DNA of 64,000 nucleotides, taken from contig JAZQIO010000089.1 of NCBI GenBank assembly GCA_045541135.1, positions 3,751 through 67,750 on the forward strand, in the 5' to 3' direction. Numbering within the stretch: position 1 is the stretch's first letter; every line of letters begins with the position of its first letter. Of this stretch, positions 60,501 through 64,000 are shown in pieces. A program made the position numbers and the translations under genes. The notes beneath the pieces were generated by a model. That model worked only from the letters and a program-made list of their open reading frames with translations. It was not told the DNA's origin and did not search any database. This stretch comes from CAZNKU01 sp045541135 (lineage in GTDB: Bacteria > Bacillota > Clostridia > Monoglobales > Firm-18).

Positions 60501-62570
60501 ATGAATAATTACTACTGCTCTTTTGGAGATTATATGGTAAAATTCCATGGTGAAACATTCACTTTTGACATTTTACACAAAGGTAAAAACATTGCAAAGA
60601 ATATGGGATTTTACAATGACGGTAAAATATATAAATATGCAGAAGTTTTACACAGCTTTGTTACAGATTGTCACATAATGCATCTTAACGGCTTTTGCTT
60701 GGGCGTTGTTGTGGAAATAGAGCTTCAGCTTAATAATTATGGTGTGAAGGTTGTTACAAATACACCGGTTGAGCTTTGCGGTACAACGCTTATGAATGAT
60801 AAATGCTACGCTATGAGTACAGAGGAGCATAACTTTATTCGTTGCGGTTATGGTTCTGTATGTACATCGTTGGATAATATGATTTTTGATGTTGAAAATG
60901 ACTGTGGCTTTTTTATAAACGGTGCTTTGGGTAAGCGTTTTTCATTTAACTATGAAACGAGCTTGTATGAAATTAAGACAACAATACAAAAGGTTGCAAA
61001 TATTGGCGTTTTGGAAGATGTTTACGCAAATAAATATAAAATTGACTATGCACCGATAAACAAGGGTGTAACCTTTAAAAAACCTCCTGTCGGTTGGATG
61101 ACATGGTATTCCGTAATGTTTGATGCATCCGAAAAAACTGTTTTGGAAAATACAAAATGGATGGCAGAAAATTTAAAGAAATACGGTGCGGAAACTATAT
61201 GGGTAGACTGGGAATGGTACCACAAGGACAAAACGGGCATAAGGGAGGACGGTTGCGACACCTTTAACCCGGACAGGGAAAAGTATCCCAACGGACTTAA
61301 ATACCTTTCTGACGAAATAAGAAAGTACGGGCTTATCCCTTCTCTGTGGATTGGCTACACAAATGACCCCGCCGAAAATGAATTTGTTAAAAAACATCCT
61401 GATGCAGTGCTTGTACAGGAGCCATCATGGTGCGGACAGTACTTTTTTGATATATCACACCCTGCATACCTTAACGAATTTCTGCCAAAGGCGCTTGCTC
61501 AGATTGATGAATGGGGTTATGAGGCTGTAAAGTATGACACCTTGCCAATATGCATACATATGCACGAAAAGTATCACAAAAATATGTATAACCCTGAGCT
61601 TACAACAAAAGAAGCCTTCAGGGGTATGATTGCAAAAACACGTGAAATTTTAGGTAATGACAGATACCTTCTTTCCTGCTGTGGGCTGTATGATTCCGAT
61701 GTTTTGTGGGCTTGTGATATGTTTGATGCCGCACGTGTGGGAAATGACATTTTTAACTGGAAGGAATTTGTAAAAGAAGGAATCGGACAGGTGGCAATGT
61801 ATTATCCTTTACACAATGTGGTGTTCTATAACGACCCCGATAATGTAATTATCCGTGAAAAATACAGTAATATGGAGCAGGCAAAGTCACGTACTGCATT
61901 TGTGGGAATGCTTGGACTTCCCGTTACTCTTGGAGACAACTTGCCTGAACTTCCTGAAGAAAGGGTAGAGCTTCTAAAAAGATGCATACCTGTACTTGAC
62001 ATTCATCCAATGGATGTAAGCAGAATTAACATGGCTGATACATTCATTACAAACCTTGCTGTTGAAAATAAATTTCTTAACTATAATGTTGTTAGTATTC
62101 TTAATTGTAAGGAAGAAAGTGTCGATGCTGAAATTTCTCTTGCAGAACTTGGTATTGACTGCAAAAATCCACTTGCATTTGAATACTTTTCCTTATCTGT
62201 TGCAGAAATTAAAGACGGCATAATTAAAATGGTGCTTAACCCTTGCGAAACAAAGGTGTTTGCAATTCACGAAAACCGCGGTGTACCGCAAATTATCAGT
62301 ACTTCAAGACACTTAAGTCAGGGTGCTTTTGAAATGGAAAATATGTGTTGGAATGATGTTGACAAGGTACTAAAATTTACAGTTGACCTTGTAGAGGGTG
62401 ACGACTACACCATAACCCTTAATATTCCACGTGGTTACAAGCTTTTTGAACATTCAGGACTTGAAATTTGTAAGTCAGAGGGCAACATTGCAAGACTTTC
62501 CGTAACCGCAGGTGAAAATACTAAAAAAACATTTGAAATAAAATTCAAAAGATTAGTTTACCGATTGTGA
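60501..62570 (+). CDS. Clan GH-D (GH36-like) glycosidase
   Basis: The 689-residue protein has an N-terminal beta-sandwich (about 1-180), a barrel starting PPVGWMTWYSVMFDASEKTVLENTKWMAENLKKYGAETIWVDWEWYH, and a C-terminal beta domain. The nucleophile is probably D346 in AVKYDTLP and the acid/base D416 in ARVGNDI. This fits alpha-galactosidase-like enzymes of GH36, but the substrate is not fixed. It has no signal peptide, so it acts on imported sugars. It starts behind AAAAGGAG and is followed by the GH43-like gene after 18 bases. Confidence 0.88.
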   Translation: MNNYYCSFGDYMVKFHGETFTFDILHKGKNIAKNMGFYNDGKIYKYAEVLHSFVTDCHIMHLNGFCLGVVVEIELQLNNYGVKVVTNTPVELCGTTLMNDKCYAMSTEEHNFIRCGYGSVCTSLDNMIFDVENDCGFFINGALGKRFSFNYETSLYEIKTTIQKVANIGVLEDVYANKYKIDYAPINKGVTFKKPPVGWMTWYSVMFDASEKTVLENTKWMAENLKKYGAETIWVDWEWYHKDKTGIREDGCDTFNPDREKYPNGLKYLSDEIRKYGLIPSLWIGYTNDPAENEFVKKHPDAVLVQEPSWCGQYFFDISHPAYLNEFLPKALAQIDEWGYEAVKYDTLPICIHMHEKYHKNMYNPELTTKEAFRGMIAKTREILGNDRYLLSCCGLYDSDVLWACDMFDAARVGNDIFNWKEFVKEGIGQVAMYYPLHNVVFYNDPDNVIIREKYSNMEQAKSRTAFVGMLGLPVTLGDNLPELPEERVELLKRCIPVLDIHPMDVSRINMADTFITNLAVENKFLNYNVVSILNCKEESVDAEISLAELGIDCKNPLAFEYFSLSVAEIKDGIIKMVLNPCETKVFAIHENRGVPQIISTSRHLSQGAFEMENMCWNDVDKVLKFTVDLVEGDDYTITLNIPRGYKLFEHSGLEICKSEGNIARLSVTAGENTKKTFEIKFKRLVYRL

Positions 62571-62588
62571 GAAAAGGAGAAAACAATT

Positions 62589-63431
62589 ATGATAATTTTT
62601 GAAGGAAATGACAGATATGCTTACCGTGATCCTGCGTGCACTCTAGTTGACGGAGTATATTATTTGTTTTTTACTGTCAGCGAAAAGCAGAATTCATATA
62701 TGTATAACTACCTTGCAATGAGTAAGTCTACTGATTTGAAGGAGTGGTCCAAGCCACGTATTTTAACCGAAAAGAATCTGCTTGCTAACTACACCAGTCC
62801 CGGTAATATTATAAAAAAAAACGGAGAATATATTATCTGCCTATGCTCTTATCCTTTGCCGGAGCCATATGCCGACAGATGGTATGCTAATGATGATGCA
62901 AGACTATATACTATTCGTACCAAGGATTTTATAACCTTTAGCCAAGCGGAGCTTTTGAATCCAAAGGGGGATATACCGCCGAATAAAATTGGAAGAATGA
63001 TAGATCCGTTTATTGTATGTCACGATGGCTATAAGTTGTTTTTCAAGCAAAACGGAAGAATTGCTATGTCTGAGTCCCGTGATTTTAAAAACTGGAAATA
63101 CATAGGCGAAGCAGAGGGTGGTGAAAATGCCTGCGTTATAAGACGGGGTGATGAATTTATTCTGGTTCATTCTCCCGAAAACGGAATTGGATTTAAGCGT
63201 TCTGCTGATATGAAAAAGTGGGAAGATATGCACATTGTTACTCTTGGGCAAGATAAGTGGGAATGGGCAAAGGGGAGAATTACTGCAGGATTTATTATGG
63301 AGGCACCTGAAGATTTCAGATACAAATATATCCTCTTCTTTCATGGTTCGCGAGATATTTTTCCCGAAACTCATGGCAATGCAACACTTGCAATGGCTTT
63401 TACAAATGACTTTAAAAACTTTTGTTTCTAA
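62589..63431 (+). CDS. GH43/GH32-like five-bladed propeller glycosidase
   Basis: The 280-residue protein is a short beta-propeller: the base Asp in YRDPACTL (D14), the second Asp in GRMIDPFIV (D139), and a candidate acid Glu at 179 (EGGENACVIRRG) fit clan GH-F/J geometry. GH43 covers arabinofuranosidases and xylosidases, GH32 fructosidases; the short length and lack of a beta-sandwich favour a GH43-like type. No signal peptide. It shares an operon with the GH36-like gene. Confidence 0.8.
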   Translation: MIIFEGNDRYAYRDPACTLVDGVYYLFFTVSEKQNSYMYNYLAMSKSTDLKEWSKPRILTEKNLLANYTSPGNIIKKNGEYIICLCSYPLPEPYADRWYANDDARLYTIRTKDFITFSQAELLNPKGDIPPNKIGRMIDPFIVCHDGYKLFFKQNGRIAMSESRDFKNWKYIGEAEGGENACVIRRGDEFILVHSPENGIGFKRSADMKKWEDMHIVTLGQDKWEWAKGRITAGFIMEAPEDFRYKYILFFHGSRDIFPETHGNATLAMAFTNDFKNFCF

Positions 63432-63470
63432 TTATAAGATGAGCAAACAGTCAGAAACAAAAAACCTCAT

Positions 63471-63542
63471 TTGTAGGGAACGAATTTATCCGTTCTGCGA
63501 AATGCATGCCCACAGGGCACAAGATAAATGCATTCCCTACAA
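63471..63542. repeat. MITE-like element with TTGTAGGG ends
   Basis: The 72-bp stretch has terminal inverted repeats TTGTAGGGAA/TTCCCTACAA (with an internal ATTTATC/GATAAAT pair), and no coding capacity. Such short palindromic elements are dispersed in Clostridia genomes; no second copy is in the window. Confidence 0.65.
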
Positions 63543-63563
63543 TGTATGCCGATGTCATTTATC

Positions 63564-63676
63564 AAAGGCTCCACTGCGTAAGGGGTTCTGTCAGCAAAGC
63601 TGACTGAGGGGTTGTTTTTCAATTTAACAATCCTCCCGTCATGCTTCGCATGTCACCCTCCTTTACACAGGGAGGA
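63564..63676. repeat. Two head-to-head copies of the CTCCCTTTACACA repeat family
   Basis: 63564-63620 (AAAGGCTCCACTGCGTAAGG... CTGACTGAGGGGTTG) is the reverse orientation of the element at 346-406, and 63628-63676 (CAATCCTCCCGTC... CTCCTTTACACAGGGAGGAC) is a diverged copy in the same orientation as that one. Together with 63471-63542 they make this spacer repeat-rich. Confidence 0.6.
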
Positions 63677-63747
63677 CTATAAATTACGTTTACTTTGCAA
63701 ACTCATAATACCGCATATATATTTTTAAATCAACGAAAAGTGCAAAA

Positions 63748-63803
63748 ACAGCTGTGATAAATTCACAGCTGTTCAGCGTGTCGATAAACCTATCGACACG
63801 CTG
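63748..63803 (+). terminator. Two consecutive perfect hairpins
   Basis: ACAGCTGTGA/TCACAGCTGT (63748-63757 with 63763-63772) is immediately followed by CAGCGTGTCGATA/TATCGACACGCTG (63774-63786 with 63791-63803). No T-run follows. They may form part of a palindromic repeat element or end the GH43 transcript. No gene is seen between 63432 and 64000. Confidence 0.5.
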
Positions 63804-63882
63804 GCAGATTTTGAAAAAGGAAGTTATATTTTGTCAATTTGAATTCGTCGGCACACACAGGTACGGTAGAGTTCAAATTGGC

Positions 63883-63928
63883 AAAAAGCAAGTAATCCCA
63901 AGGAAAATTCGATGTTTTCCTTGGGATT
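63883..63928 (-). repeat. 46-bp repeat with internal palindrome, copy 2 (inverted)
   Basis: Reverse complement of the copy at 59350-59395, with one mismatch in the hairpin loop (TTCGATG here against TTTGATG). The two copies face each other across the araC-GH36-GH43 cassette. Confidence 0.9.
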
Positions 63929-64000
63929 TTATACATTTGAATTTCATTACGGCTATAGCAAGCCCTTGCCCTACATTCAAACATAATTATTAACTCTCTT

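Noticed and set aside
63754..63993. 79-residue ORF in the right spacer
   Set aside because: It runs through two hairpins and the 46-bp repeat, has no ribosome site, and no family resemblance.

Overview
The window reads as a chromosomal segment of a low-G+C, endospore-forming Firmicute of the Clostridia type. The grounds are strong AGGAGG-like ribosome sites with some TTG/GTG starts, a T-box leader, a GerA/GerB/GerC germination operon with YpeB, a mraZ-led division and cell-wall cluster, ThyX in place of ThyA, and a MurE whose DNPR motif predicts meso-diaminopimelate peptidoglycan. No rRNA, tRNA, CRISPR array or intact transposase was seen. The left edge cuts an acetyltransferase gene; the right edge lies in a repeat-rich spacer.

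Layout. 1-2.6 kb: acetyltransferase fragment, a structured repeat-like spacer, then a minus-strand pair (U32-like barrel and a zinc-ribbon protein with a tandem Val-Gln-Pro tract). 2.7-4.5 kb: a T-box with an apparent UGG (Trp) specifier ahead of a solitary trpB, with a 14-codon Trp-containing ORF between terminator and gene. 4.5-7.8 kb: a YtrA-type regulator, ABC ATPase and permease operon. 7.9-10.8 kb: tcdA and a ttcA-like gene, a secreted protein, and two half-size TauE proteins. 11-15 kb: yloU, fakA-like and recG. 15-19.5 kb: a GH31 enzyme with a divergent AraC regulator, a LysR regulator, and small membrane and SGNH-like proteins. 19.5-24.5 kb: gerA-gerB-gerC-ypeB on the minus strand. 24.6-32.8 kb: a LUD protein, then a long co-oriented run (tagA, thyX, tmk, DUF2156, DJ-1, CPBP, mltG, trmR, trhP). 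34-43.9 kb: mraZ-rsmH-ftsL-pbp-murE-murF-mraY-ftsW-murG, without murD. 44.4-50 kb: a CdaR/PucR-type regulator, ftsE, ftsX, an M23 hydrolase, ctpA and an unknown gene. 50.2-52.3 kb: greA-lysS. 52.3-54.3 kb: a small accessory island. 54.3-63.4 kb: carbohydrate genes (three glycoside-hydrolase-like proteins, a DUF5107-TPR protein, two AraC regulators).

The best candidate for something not well described is the island at 52.3-54.3 kb: a four-helix membrane protein translationally coupled to a DGQHR-domain (DndB-like, ParB/sulfiredoxin-fold) protein, with its own promoter and terminator. It lies between what look like the last ~34 codons of a tyrosine recombinase and the first 12 codons of a phage/ICE-type replication protein. 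Both relics end inside a 13-bp near-identical direct repeat, TATRCACTAAATA. A membrane effector plus a DNA-linked partner is an architecture often seen in anti-phage modules, but that role is inference.

Other points of note are ypeB inside a germinant-receptor operon without sleB, a TAA stop at codon 15 of a DUF6067-type glycosidase, and a 46-bp repeat present twice in inverted orientation (45/46 identical) bracketing the araC-GH36-GH43 cassette. All family names come from motif recognition by eye; no database search was run.
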